A stretch of 64,000 bases of DNA from Neckera pumila (taxonomy: Eukaryota; Streptophyta; Bryopsida; Hypnales; Neckeraceae): positions 13,146,501 to 13,210,500 of the forward strand of contig OZ018412.1 of the NCBI GenBank assembly GCA_963969595.1, written 5' to 3'. Below are positions 1 to 11,255 of this stretch, in pieces. The notes beneath the pieces are model-generated. The model did no database searches, was not told the origin of the DNA, and saw only the letters and a list, made by a program, of their open reading frames with translations. Numbering within the stretch: position 1 is the first letter of the stretch; each line of letters opens with the position of its first letter. The position numbers and the translations under genes were made by a program.

Positions 1-293
1 TTCAAAGGTATAAAACATTATTTGGTGCGTTTTCTGGTCAAAATCCATCACCAAAAAGTTTTTTGAAATGGACAATTTTTAGATTTTTTTTTAAGAAAAA
101 ATTCCTATTTTTTACAAATTAAAATGTCAAAAGTGGTATTTTCTTCATCGGTTTTTAGGGTGAATTCTATGTCATAAATTCTGGTGAAGAAAGTACCACT
201 TAGGAAATTTTAATTTGTAAATTTCCGAAAACTTTTTGGTGATAGGTTTTGGCCAAAAACACACCAAAATAATGTTTCATACCTTTGGAAAAA
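1..293. repeat. Foldback (inverted-repeat) element
   Basis: The left arm (about 4-150) and right arm (about 180-291) are imperfect reverse complements. CAAAGGTATAAAACATTA at the left pairs with the complement of TAATGTTTCATACCTTTG at the right, and the shared ATCACCAAAAAGTTTT block lies further in. The centre is AT-rich and carries no gene. It resembles a MITE or foldback element; its outer left edge may be cut by the window start. Confidence 0.7.
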
Positions 294-439
294 AATGCAA
301 AAAGGAGCTCTCTTTGTGGACTTGTACACCACATAAGTATTTTAAAAAAATCCTTTGGACAGTAGCTATAAGTCTACTAGAAGACCATTCTCTCCAAATT
401 TCATCTCAAAATTCGTTTTTTTTGGACTAAAGGGGTGAA

Positions 440-463
440 CCCCCCCCCCCCCCCCCCCCCCCC
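440..463. repeat. Poly-C homopolymer run
   Basis: An uninterrupted run of 24 C follows AAAGGGGTGAA. Its length is likely to vary between individuals or to be a sequencing or assembly weak point. Confidence 0.9.
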
Positions 464-479
464 TAAATCACCCATTGTG

Positions 480-690
480 AGAAATTATTGGGGCTGTTTA
501 AAAATAGTAAATTATTTTTGAAAATTACCAAAAAATTAGGCAAGGTGTAAAATGGTTATAAATAGCTTTCCTATAAATTTTGAGTCATTTGGAGCTAAAA
601 CAAAAAAGTTATGGCCAAAAAAAAAATCAAAAATTAGGATGTGACAAAATGCAACAAATAGTTCAAGTGTTTCTTGCATTCATTCTATAA
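480..690. repeat. Partial copy of the ATTGCAAGAAACACTT repeat family
   Basis: On the minus strand this stretch starts ATGCAAGAAACACTTGAAC and continues through a GGCCATAACTTTTTT block, followed by AGCTCCAAATGACTC and AATAATTTACTATTTTTAAA. The same order of blocks is seen at 58708-59429 and, more diverged, at 61656-62391. Only one terminus is visible, at about 672-686. The rest of the element probably runs toward the window start, possibly interrupted by the foldback at 1-293. Confidence 0.55.
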
Positions 691-2240
691 TCATTTTGAT
701 GAAATTGTGGTAAAGAACATAATTATACAATTATATTATCTTGAAAGCAAAATTTTTGTAAAAGGTATTAGGATGTTCATAATTAATGTGTACATGTGAC
801 TACTTTACTATTATAACAAACTGAAGGTTTATTTTAAACATAGTCCAAGCAAGAAGATTTATTAATAGTATTGATTTCTTAAAAATATTTCCAATGAAAA
901 GTCACTAAAATTCAATAGTCAAAATGGTCCTACAAGTTGGACTATATTTAGCCCCCTAAAGGATCAAGTGCTTGTTCAATGTAGGTAAGAAATCTTGGAT
1001 AGGTTCACATGAAGCCAATTTTGAACAAGATATTCTTGAGAATTGGAGACAAAATTTGGACATGTATCTTCTTTGAAGGAAGTAAAAAAATCTGAATTAG
1101 ATGCAAGAACCCAAAGTTATGTTACTTGAAGATATCCCAACAATTAGAACAATTTTGAAATCTTTTGTTAAATTCCTCATCTACTTCTAAATTTGGCATA
1201 GATGTTATTTTTATGATGTAGTAAGCAACTATTAGAAGCCCCTTTGGTGTATTGATTTTCTAATTATATACTAATATGAAAACTTGATTTGTACCAAGAA
1301 TTTATTACACTTTATTATACATTTCTTGGATGAAAATTTCAGATTTATTGGATTTGATTGTCTTGGAGAAATGACCATTGAAATTTTAGAAAACTACGTG
1401 AGATAAAAAATAGGATCAATTAAATTTGTTGAAGAAAAAATTTATACTGTACTTAGATCTACCATAGCATTGGTAATATGTGGCGTATATAATTATATAT
1501 AAAATCAAAATATGAGATAATTTTTTCATTTTAGTGTATAATAGAAAAATAGGATGTTGAACTTAGGATTCCCCTAAATCTCTATAGTAGGTTCAGTTGG
1601 ATTAATAAAGTCTAACGAGGTTTGCTTACCAATTTTGTACTTTTCTATATAGTTTTGAACACCAGAGGGAAAAAAAAATTGGGTTTGAGTGGGTGGCTGG
1701 GAGTGCATTGGCATTCCAATGGCATTCGGGCTTCTATTTGGCATGTGTGGTCTTTTGCAATTTGCCTCTATAATTTCTCTATGCAAGTTGTGGATATCCC
1801 CTTTTGAGGTTTTGGAAAATCAATTTCAATGCCGGAGATAGGGTTTGGTACTTTCCAATAGCTTTTGAAAACACCTTTGAAATGGTTTTGGATAAATGGT
1901 GGAGTTCAAGGCCGACATCTCCCATCGCTTTGGTAAATTGGGTCAAAAAGCTAGAAGTTTTGTTGTTGTTGTGTTCGTCGTGAATTTATTGTGCTTCATG
2001 GGTTTTTTATGGAAGACCTGCTATTGGGGTTTAGGGGGTTCAGTGGTTGTGATTTCATGTTTAGGATTTAGTAGGGTTTAGGATTGCAAATCCCAAATAG
2101 TTTGACAATGTCCAAGTGTGTTTTCTGTGTCTTCTAGGGTCCGACTTTTTGGGAAACACTTTTGCTTCATGATGATGAAAATCAAGGTGTATACCCTCAT
2201 GGATGAAGCTACATCCTTTGGCGAGCTAACAGCAGCAGAT
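691..2240. other. AT-rich intergenic stretch, nothing recognised
   Basis: Short open frames occur on both strands, but none has codon character, recognisable motifs or splice context that would support a gene. No inverted termini or long repeats were seen. Confidence 0.5.
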
Positions 2241-2560
2241 TTACAAGGTCTCAATACGGCTTCAGAGAATAGACAGGAGTGTGTTTAGGACTTGTTTCCA
2301 TAGGGGCCTGGAGGGGGTCCAGAACTAGACCTCCAGGCCCAAATGTTGCAAAAGGCGGAAACAACACTAGACGGATCGGAGCTTTGAGCGGAGGTCTTCT
2401 CCCGAGGTGTACGCAGGGTGAACATTTCTCAAAAATTTCCCTCCAGTTGCTCGTGGTCAGCCGGGACCCCCCTTTCCAGTTTTGGCCTCCACGGAAACTG
2501 GCCCTTAGTGGCTGCCTCCACCCGACCCCATGTCTGTGGATCACTCTTGGTGATTTTCTT
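2241..2560. other. GC-richer segment with an 11-bp perfect stem
   Basis: This segment is clearly richer in G and C than its surroundings and is open on both strands for about 100 codons. Neither translation resembles a known family. A perfect 11-bp inverted repeat (GGGCCTGGAGG at 2304-2314, CCTCCAGGCCC at 2330-2340) could form a hairpin with a 15-base loop. It could be a captured exon fragment or part of an old element; I cannot decide. Confidence 0.35.
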
Positions 2561-2799
2561 GCTCAATGTTGGAGGTGTCTTGCCCTTTCTTTTTTTCAGC
2601 TCCTATTTTTGTTGTTGTTTTCAATGTCAACTGCTGCAGCTAGTGTGGTTGAAGTTTTGTAGGTAGAGTTTGTAGTGACCCATAGGCTAATAGTTTTGCT
2701 GCTTCAATTTTTTTTATTTGCAGCTGGTTCTATGTGAATATTCATAGCAACAGAAGGTGCATGATCCGAGATAATTGTTTTAAAACTTGAACTTGTAAA

Positions 2800-2935
2800 T
2801 TTTGGTGACAATGTTGGGCTGGTCCTAGCAATGCATGTATTTGTGAACACAAGTTTTATTCAATTTTGGTGACAATGTTGGACTGGTCCTAGCAATGCAT
2901 GTATTTGTGAACACAAATTTTATTCAATTTTGGTA
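2800..2935. repeat. 64-bp direct tandem repeat, two copies plus a start
   Basis: TTTTGGTGACAATGTTGG begins at 2800 and again at 2864. The two 64-base units differ at only two or so positions, and a third unit starts at 2928 (TTTTGGTAAATTTGG) but degenerates at once. No coding role is apparent. Confidence 0.85.
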
Positions 2936-3065
2936 AATTTGGCTATATTGTGTTTGAATGTACTTACTTTTCAAAATTCATACCACCTCAGGTTTTGATA
3001 TAATTCTAGCTCATGGGTTCTGTGTTTTAGAGTTATTTTTATTGTGAACACTTCTAAAGAAAGAT

Positions 3066-3243
3066 GTGTTTTAAGTATAATCCTAATAATATATTCCTAT
3101 AAGTAATGACCTTTTAGGAGATTTTTAGTAAAATTTTACTAGAAATACATGTATTTTACTATTTTTGGTAGAATTTTACTAAAATTCTTCTAAAAGGTTA
3201 TTACTTATAGGACTATACTACTAGGACTATACTTAAAATACAC
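3066..3243. repeat. Short foldback MITE-like element
   Basis: GTGTTTTAAGTATAATCCTA at the left is mirrored by TAGGACTATACTTAAAATAC at the right. The match continues through CCTATAAGTAATGACCTTTTAG against CTAAAAGGTTATTACTTATAGG and into the centre, so nearly the whole 178 bp folds on itself. No flanking duplication was established. Confidence 0.75.
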
Positions 3244-3316
3244 CTTTCTCTTGTAGTAGAATGGTAGTCTTCAGATGTTGGTTGTGTTCCAATCTGGTTT
3301 TTTGTTTGGGAATTAA

Positions 3317-4244
3317 CCCCTAAAAGCCCAAGTGTTTGTTAAACGGACAAGTGGGATTTCGGGCAGGTACCTACGGGCTGAAATTTTGTCCTGATTTTTT
3401 GAAACTTTTTTAGAAGATAGAAAAACTGATAAGTTTTGTGGGAGTATAATTTTTTTTTCAATAAGGTGCCCGGGAAAAAAAAGTTATGCCCAATTAAGCT
3501 CAAAACAGGGGAGAGCGGGTAGCAAAAAATATTTTGCAAAAAATATACTTCTTTTTTTTTAAATTTTTTTCCCCATAGATTATATTTTTGTCTATCTAGA
3601 AAGCTTTGATTCATTTCATTTGGATTTGTTATGAGAAAGTTATGGACATTCTTGTTTTTTGGACAGTTAGAGCATCTTTTTGAAAAAAATAACTTGTAGG
3701 ACTCATTTTTTAATGCAATTTTTCAAATTTTTCAAATTTTTTTTTGGCATGGTTTAGTTTACTTGCTAGAACAATCTCACCATTGGGATTAGTGCATTTT
3801 AATTCCATCTAAAATATATGAATATTTTAGATTTTCCTTCTATCTCGTACCTAATTGTACTTAACAATTTTTTTAATAATGAAAATTAAGTTTTTTTGAA
3901 TTTTTTTTTTTTTGGTAAATCGTCAACTCAATTCTCCACTATAAACATTTAAAGCTCAAAACTTCGTAGTGCAAAAATTTTAAGCTAAAAATGTTCAAAG
4001 TCGAAAAATCCAATCCCACAATGTGCTGAAAACCTTGTTTTTTTCACTTTAAACATAGATATCTTGCAATCTATGCGGTCAAAAATTCTGAAAAATTTTC
4101 CACACATTCTTATACTATTTAGGTGTAAGATCCTGTGGTTAGATGTGCAAAAAAAATATTTTTAATTTTTTTTTCACTCTTTGTAAAAAAAAATGGTAGT
4201 TTTTGGTGTTTTTTGGCAGAAAAAAGGCCTTGGGCCTTTAGGGG
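3317..4244. mobile_element. TTAA-flanked non-autonomous element (928 bp)
   Basis: The element is bounded by TTAA at 3313-3316 and 4245-4248. Its ends are CCCCTAAAAGCCCAAG on the left and, read inward from the right, CCCCTAAAGGCCCAAG. Most of its interior matches, in reverse orientation, 44600-45510, and its first part matches 27960-28405. A TTAA target with termini starting CCC is the hallmark of piggyBac-type elements; this assignment is inference, because no transposase is encoded. Its open frames are short and not conserved between copies. Confidence 0.72.
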
Positions 4245-4249
4245 TTAAA

Positions 4250-4728
4250 ACCACTACAGAGTTTCGTGGCACAACAATTTTGTTCTATATTATATTTAGT
4301 TTATTGTTTGTGCTCTTCTTTAGATTTTGGTGGTGTATTAATATTTCAATGCAGTTTGTTTTTTTGAATTCATAATATTCCAAGATTTCCTACAACAGCC
4401 TAGCGTTCCTATGTTTTGGAGTTCCTTATTTTGTCAATGGCGTTCTTTAGATATTGGTAGTGTTTTGAATGGTTCTTTGAATGGAATATAATTTCTCTTC
4501 TGTAGTTTGACTAGTCAATTTCAATGCTATGCAATGCTTGCTACTCACGTTCTTGGTTTTGTAATGCAATAGTATTTTTCTCAGTATCATGTACTTCTAC
4601 AATGTTAAAAAAAATAGAGTGCCAAAAATTAGCTCCTCTACCCATTTAAAAAAAATAGAGTACTAAAAAATACACCTCAGTAGCTTTTTTTCTACAAATA
4701 GGGAGGAAAAAAATACTTGCAAGTATAT
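4250..4728. other. AT-rich intergenic stretch, nothing recognised
   Basis: No supported gene, element end or RNA gene was seen here. Confidence 0.5.
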
Positions 4729-4731
4729 TAA

Positions 4732-4949
4732 CACTATAAGAAACCCACAATTTAGGTGACGAGTCTTGATTTTTTTTTACCGTTTTTTAGTGGATGTCCA
4801 ATGCAGCAAACCCATGTTATTATGTCAACATTGATGTTACATTGGACATTTTTGTTGACAAAAAACATAGGTATACTGCATCGGACGTCCACTAAAATCT
4901 GTCAAGAAAAATCAAGGCTCGTCACCAAAAATGCGGGTTTCTTATAAAG
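4732..4949. mobile_element. Small CACTA-like foldback element (218 bp) with TAA duplication
   Basis: The element begins CACTATAAGAAACCC and ends GGGTTTCTTATAAAG. The arms pair along almost their full length, for example GGTGACGAGTCTTGATTTTT against AAAAATCAAGGCTCGTCACC, and GTGGATGTCC against GGACGTCCAC. TAA stands on both sides (4729-4731 and 4950-4952), a 3-bp duplication as expected for CACTA insertions. It encodes nothing and needs a transposase supplied from elsewhere. Confidence 0.75.
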
Positions 4950-4952
4950 TAA

Positions 4953-6111
4953 TATCCCCTCATTAAATATCCCATTATTGAATATGGTTACAAAATGTAA
5001 GGGGAAGTGAATCCCCGAAGTTGATTGTATATTTAATATGAATTAACTTTGTGTTTTAGTAAGAACTGAAGATCATTTAAAAATTTTACAAATAAATTTG
5101 AAATTTCCCTCATTAATTGAAGACAAGTGATAACATCTTTAAAAAGCAGGAACATAACATTTCCATACAAATTTAGTAGCAAATCAAACAAAATAAAGCT
5201 TCGGAAGTATACTGCAATTTCTACTTTCCTCAAAATTACTAGAAGATGAAGATATTCAAATGAAGACTTAAATATTAAGGATTATAATAATAGTTGTAAA
5301 AGGTGTCAAAATTGAGCTCCACTAGAAGGTGTAGAAGAGCCCAATTTGGCCTTTAAAAGCAAAACCAATCCCTTGGACTAATTTTTAATGTATTTTCAAA
5401 AATTGCACTCCCTCTATCTCACAATAAATCTGGAGTTTACAAATATACTTGTCTCAAATTAAATTATATATTGGTTCTCCACAATTTAATGAACAACAAT
5501 TAAAGCTAGTTCGAACGTCCTAAAGCAAAAGTATCTAAAGATACCACTTTCCAAAGACTATATAGCAATTCAATCCTTGCAAACGGATTCAAAATGCAAC
5601 TTCTAACCAACCAAAGGCAAAGAATTTAACCCACAACTATACAAAATTTGCTACTAACAAATCTCTTGTTGAGACTTTCCAGACTTGAATCCAAAGACAT
5701 TGTCAGAATTGAATCCAAAGGAGTCAATGGACAGCAATGCACCAACTTTGCTCAGAAAATCATTCAAAATTAATACCATTGGAGCAGTTTCAAAAAGGGC
5801 AAAATTTGCCGCTTTTGTCACTTGTTTTCCACATGCACCGCTTTGCTATTGACTTCCATTCTTTCACATCTAGTGGGGTTTAGTAGAAGCTATACTAAGT
5901 TTGCAATCTTTTGAAAATAGGAGCTATTCATACACTAATCTAGCCATTTCTAAGAAACTCTGGATTTATTATGAGAAGGAGGGAATATCCTTGAAGAATT
6001 CACGAATGAATTCTTCATTTTTTGATTGATGTATGCATGATTGTTGAAATATGAATATTGCAACAAATTGCAAGGCTAGACAACATAGGTCACCAAAGCA
6101 GGAGCGAGCCA
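4953..6111. other. Intergenic stretch, nothing recognised
   Basis: No convincing coding region, RNA gene or element end was found. Short frames on both strands lack motifs. Confidence 0.45.
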
Positions 6112-6114
6112 CTA

Positions 6115-8693
6115 CACTACAAGAAAATGGCCAAATATATGACTGCAAAGAACCACTGCATAGAAAATGTGACTTCAAAAGGACTGAGGCTCCCTAATTG
6201 CACCAACACTGCTAATCCCACAGTGCCCAAGTCACCTCAGAGTTGCATTCGCAACTTCAAGTTGAAGAGTCAACGAAAGGCGGGTTTCATCCGCCACATT
6301 CCGCTGACAATGTTGTCAATAGTCTGATGTGGTAGGGTGGCATTGAAGACAAAGAGCCGGCTATTGTATGTTGTAACTTACCTTCACTGCAGCACGACTA
6401 AAAAATGACTGTAGTGTAATTGGCAAACGACTTCAAGAAGTTTTGGCTTATTGATGGAAAAAGAAAAAGAAAGAGGCCACTACAAAAGACATGGTAGAAA
6501 AAGATGTTTCGAGCAACTTTGATTTTACTAGGGCCACTATGGAATGACTGACTAATTAATCACTGCACCTTATTAGGTATTTTGGCACAAAAAAATTCTA
6601 TTCTTTAGGATGTTTCTATGTGCTACATTGTTAAAGGATGAAACTTTAATAAGATGATGTGTTGTCTACAAATAAATTAATAAATGTTAGGCAATTAAAG
6701 TGACTTAGCTCCTAAATACTCTTAGTATGCATTCTTGTTTATGTTTTACTTTTTTTTCTATAGGGATCAAATGATTTGAAGTCATTCATCCGAGCTTTAG
6801 AAAATGATGCATACAAAATGGCTTCTTTCTTCTTCGTCATTTTTTGTTTTCTTTTTTATTTCTTGCTCATTCTCTTTTAAAATTTGTTTTAATCTTTTCA
6901 TCTCTATTTCTACCTTTTCCCTTTTTATGTATTGTTGATTTTTTATTTTTCACTTATCAATTTCATTTGCTATTATTTCATAGAATTTTTTCTAGAAACA
7001 AACATAATTATTTTATTTTTTTTGGTAATTTTCATTCCTTCAGATTTTTTTCCTGTTTTATAATCCTTGTAATTTATTTTTTATTCAATTGTTTCTTTTT
7101 CTCTTCTCTTCTTCATTTCTTTAAACCTTTTTTTAACTTTCTCTTTTCTACTCTTTGTTTATCTTCTTAAGTTTATTTCTTCGACTTTCTTTAAAAAGAT
7201 TTTTTTTTCTTCTCTTATAAACTATGCATTCCTGATGGCCTTTTTGTTTTGTTGGTATCTATTGTTTTCTTCATCGGGGTCCACTTTAAGATTCATTTAT
7301 AGTCCTACTAGGACAACAGCTATGATTTTGGTCCATTTGTGTTGGTAACTTTGCAATATTTCCAGACATTTCACATGATTCAAAATAGACATTCTTGAGG
7401 TCTTAATATAAAGGGTGGAAGGTGTTTTCATAGTCCTCAAACCAATTATTAGTTCCGTTTCTTTCTTATATAAACTAGAGCTGCTTCTTTGATGCTGTTG
7501 TAGAATGACTTCTTGAGACTGCAAAATGACTTCCTGCGACTGCAAAATGACTTTCTGCTACTGAAAAAGAACTTCTTGAGACTGCAAAATGAGTTGAAAC
7601 ATTTTAGATTACTATGCAGCTATTCAACTATTGCTTCGGGGCTTTGTGCATTGTAATGTATTGTGCAATTTTCAAGCATCTGCATACCTTTCATCACACT
7701 TTCTTTGCATTTACAACACATTTTCATCATGGATTATGTACAAAAAGTCAAGACAAAATTTAGAGAGGATGTTAGAAAATGTCAAAAGAAAACATCCTTT
7801 CCAATCCCTTTTTCAAATTTGTCCATAACTTTTGATTTGAGGCTCAAAGCATAAAATGGATTTTTAGAAATGAAAGTGAGGTTGATTTTCCAAATTTTTT
7901 TAAGTTCAAAGGTTTTAGAAAAAAATTAACCTACCATGCTTAAATGAGATCTAAAATATCATTTGTAACACAATTCCTGCGTTTTACGTATCCCACATGG
8001 TTTGTCTTGTCTCCTACCACCCCACTTGTATAAAAGGTTTGTCATTTCATTTCTTCATACTCACACACTAAGTGGCTTTGAAAGCTATGTGACATGTCAA
8101 CTACAATGTATGGTATATGGTGTATGGTGTATTGTATATGGTATATTATGTATTGCATACGATGTATTGTGTATGGTATATTGTTGTGAAATTTTGAATA
8201 TATTGATATGCAACTATAATGACTACTCTCCGAATAATGGGCCCTACATTCCTTTTTGCAGATGTCATATTAAATTTAAAATGACTCAAAAATGACTAGA
8301 GACGTCAGCAGCAATGACTGCAAAATGACTTTTCAATGACTCAAAAACGACTTCCTATGTGTCCATCCATGTCACATTCATCATAGGTCAGTCATAACTT
8401 CAGAATGACTAAAAAACGATTGGCCACGTGGATGTCTACTTCAGATGTTTTAGGGTCCCGCTTTCCACATGGCAGCTTTATAGACATTTCCTTAAGCCCA
8501 ACTTTCTTTATCACTTCATCCATTTCTACATCCAAGGTAGAAACGGATGGTGATAATAGAACTGCAGTTGTTGTCCTAAACGACTGGCCCACAATGACTT
8601 CAAGGCCCTGAGTTGTATTGCAATCATCGTGTCTACAATGACTGTTTTTCAGTCGTTTTTTGCAGTTGTTTTTTCCATCATTTTTTTGTAGTG
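6115..8693 (+). mobile_element. Non-autonomous CACTA (En/Spm-type) transposon, copy 1
   Basis: The left end is CACTACAAGAAAATGG and the right end TTTTTTTGTAGTG, the signature of CACTA transposons. A perfect 3-bp target duplication, CTA, flanks it at 6112-6114 and 8694-8696. The ends carry many short repeats around AATGACT, as expected for subterminal transposase-binding repeats. The 2579-bp interior shows no transposase, only a pyrimidine-rich open frame (6844-7170) and small frames. The interior at about 7770-8040 matches a foldback family found at 23.9-24.8 kb. Its sister copy is at 55840-58481. Confidence 0.88.
8103..8190. repeat. TATGGTGTATTG-type short tandem repeat
   Basis: A degenerate simple repeat of units such as GTATGGTGTATTG runs through this stretch inside the CACTA element. 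The sister element has the corresponding repeat at about 57830-57890 with a different length, so it has expanded or contracted since the two copies separated. Confidence 0.7.
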
Positions 8694-8696
8694 CTA

Positions 8697-9785
8697 TGGA
8701 TTGAATTCTACTAACTAATCTTCAGAATTTGTTTGAATTACCAATCAGTAGAGTAAGGAGCTGGGCTTTTCAAGATTGTAGTTTAATGAAAGGTAAACTA
8801 TACAAAGCTATATACACTTCCAATGTACTAGAGTTTGCAGGCGTTTTAGCGTTTGAGGGTAGAGAATCTCTAGACATCAACAATAGTGGGGCCTTATAGA
8901 GTTCAATGCATTTACAAAAGATTGAGATTTATTGGAGTGACCTTTTATTTGCGTGAAATTTTTTGTTTTAGATTTATTGTCTGACTTGATATGTGTACAT
9001 CATTACAAACACTATTTGCATGTTTTTTGATTTCCACTTGAAGGAATTTCACTGATGTTAAAAAAAGAATTGAATGAAAATTGAAGTGATGTTTACTTGA
9101 ACCGCTAAAATTGTATTTTTAGCTTTTAACTTTACTTTGAACCATACAAAATTATATACACAATCACAAAGCATAGAGACCCAAAATAAAAAAAATTGTA
9201 GGCTCACAAGCTCGCACATTAGCAACCCTAAAGTTTGGATAAGTTCAGACAAATTCCATTCTAGTAGTGGAAACCATTGGAAAAATATATTAGCCAACCT
9301 TGCACATTCTTTGCATAGTGACAACTTGAAGGCACTAAATAATTCTACAACGGCTTACTTGTCATCCACTTTAGCTACTTCACAAAAGGTACACAAACTA
9401 ATTGATTCAAAGGTGGCAATTGGTAGCATAAATCAAATACCAATGTCATTCTAATTATTAGGAATTTATACAGTGCACAAAATCTCTAGATTTCAAAGGC
9501 AACAAAATGTAGACTAAACCTAAAGCTAGAAAATATATATTCTAAATATGGCCAAAATTACTACAAAAAAAAAGACTACTTTGTAATATTGAGGGCCTGA
9601 ATGAAAACCAACATTCTACAAAATTATTTCTTCCAATAATTTGAAATATTTCCAAAAAAATATTAAGCTAAATGGGGAATATCCTATCAAACATTGGATG
9701 AAGCTTCGTAAATATATTAAGGTAATTGCACCTAAGTTTATCTAAATACGCATTTGAACATGGCTCCAATTATTAAATGATCTTA
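8697..9785. other. Intergenic stretch, nothing recognised
   Basis: Only short unsupported frames are present. The duplicated block carrying the first TNL copy starts at about its right edge. Confidence 0.45.
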
Positions 9786-10020
9786 ATTTCTAATGGATGA
9801 AATTAACAAAAATATGAGGACTCCAAACTTCTCTAAAAATATTTGTAGGACACAATATGATTAAACTTTGATTATTCCCAAAATATATTCAAATTATTGG
9901 TTATTAGTACATTCATAAAGTCTTTACCTTGCATATTCCAAAATTGTACATTAAAGATTCAATAGGAAAATTCTACACATATCACATTCTAGAAACAAAG
10001 ATGAAATTGAAAGTACTTAC

Positions 10021-10200
10021 CTCAATCAAGGCCATCACAACTAAACCAAGCATCCAATTCCATTTAGGATACAAGAACAAAAAAGGACCTTGCAGGGATT
10101 GATCTCCTTGAATTCTTGTTTTACATAAGGAAACAACGCCTAATTGTGATCCCTCTCTAAATTGACCCTACAAATTCATGCCTAAAATGTACTTCCAGTA
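10021..10200 (-). pseudogene. Exon-like relic downstream of TNL copy 1
   Basis: On the minus strand an open stretch ends LVVMALIE immediately before a consensus donor (GAG|GTAAGT at 10021/10020). The second block has the same feature, ending LVMMVLIE before GAG|GTATGT at 28631/28630. A WNWMLGLV hydrophobic segment is kept in both. In copy 1 the frame is closed upstream by a TAG, whereas copy 2 is open over about 60 residues. It may be the remnant of a neighbouring gene carried in the duplication. The family is not recognised and the call is tentative. Confidence 0.3.
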
Positions 10201-11255
10201 GTCTTGAGAATCTAGGGTCAATTTTAGAAACACCTATTTTCAATACTTTATAAAGTCATAGTTCATTCATTCAATGTCCAAAAAAAGCCATCTAAGAGAG
10301 TATACAATCCCCCTTTTGACAGCAACCAAGACTTTTCCTCCAAAATTTAAATTCAATATAATAATAGAAACTATGCTAAATTCAATTGGTTTTAATCTAA
10401 ACTACAATTCTCAAAAACACATGTATCATTATCAAAGCAATTTGTTGATCCAAGATCAAAAAGGCAAGAACTATCCAACAATTGCAATTTTGAGAGAGTT
10501 CACTTCCTACCAAGACCTTGTTCACACTATAAGAAGATGGAGTAGAGTACTTTATACTTCCTGCTAGCTTCCATTGGAATAGGCTTAGAAGCCTACCGCA
10601 TTCTTGTTCCCTTCACCACTAACAATGTAGAATAGCTAGAAATTGGCACCAAATACGTGCTCTTAGGAGCAAGTTTTTTCTTTTTCATTTTTAATGAAGT
10701 GCCAAAGTGGCAATATTAATTGTTATAATAGTGCTCCAAATTTCAACATTCATTCACATTTTGGATAGAAAATATCATATTAGAACATATCACATATCCA
10801 TAATTCAATTTTCATCCACAATTTGGCGATTTCATCCAAGATTTTTTTTTATTTGCAATTTTCTGGCAATTTTCACCTTTTAAGTACCATTTTTTTCTCT
10901 GAGTGTGGTGCGAGGCTATAAAATTTGGTGCAATTTTGCACCAAATTGCCGGAAAAAAAAACACTGCTTGGGAGGTGTCTAGAACATCTAGAAATTTGCA
11001 GAAAATATGTTCTCATGAGAGATGTACTCATGAACCTTGCCAATAAGCATGTGAAATAAAAAAGCTTTGGAAGCACACTACAACTCCACCCAAGTGCCCA
11101 AGATATGAATCACAAACCTCATAAGAAGGAAGTTCTAGGACCACTTGAGTACCCAAGACCCTAACGTCATTGGAGCATCACTCAATCCAGATACATGACA
11201 ACTTGAGATTGGCTAACTAGAACTCTAAAGTTTAAGGCTCTAGACTGAAACAACT

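Noticed and set aside
424..475. End of a TTAA-type element at the poly-C run
   Set aside because: AAAGGGGTGAACCC resembles the terminus but no TTAA is present and no partner end was found.
2251..2662. Protein-coding gene in the GC-richer segment at 2.3-2.6 kb
   Set aside because: Frames are open on both strands with low-complexity composition. No motif, splice context or repeat copy supports a product.
6844..7170. 108-codon hydrophobic, Phe-rich open frame inside CACTA copy 1
   Set aside because: It is a translation of a long T-rich tract. It has no conserved counterpart in CACTA copy 2 and no recognisable domain.
6111..8700. CRISPR-like appearance of repeated AATGACT and GACTGCAAAATGACTT motifs
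   Set aside because: Repeats are short, irregularly spaced and sit at the ends of a plant CACTA element, where subterminal repeats are expected.
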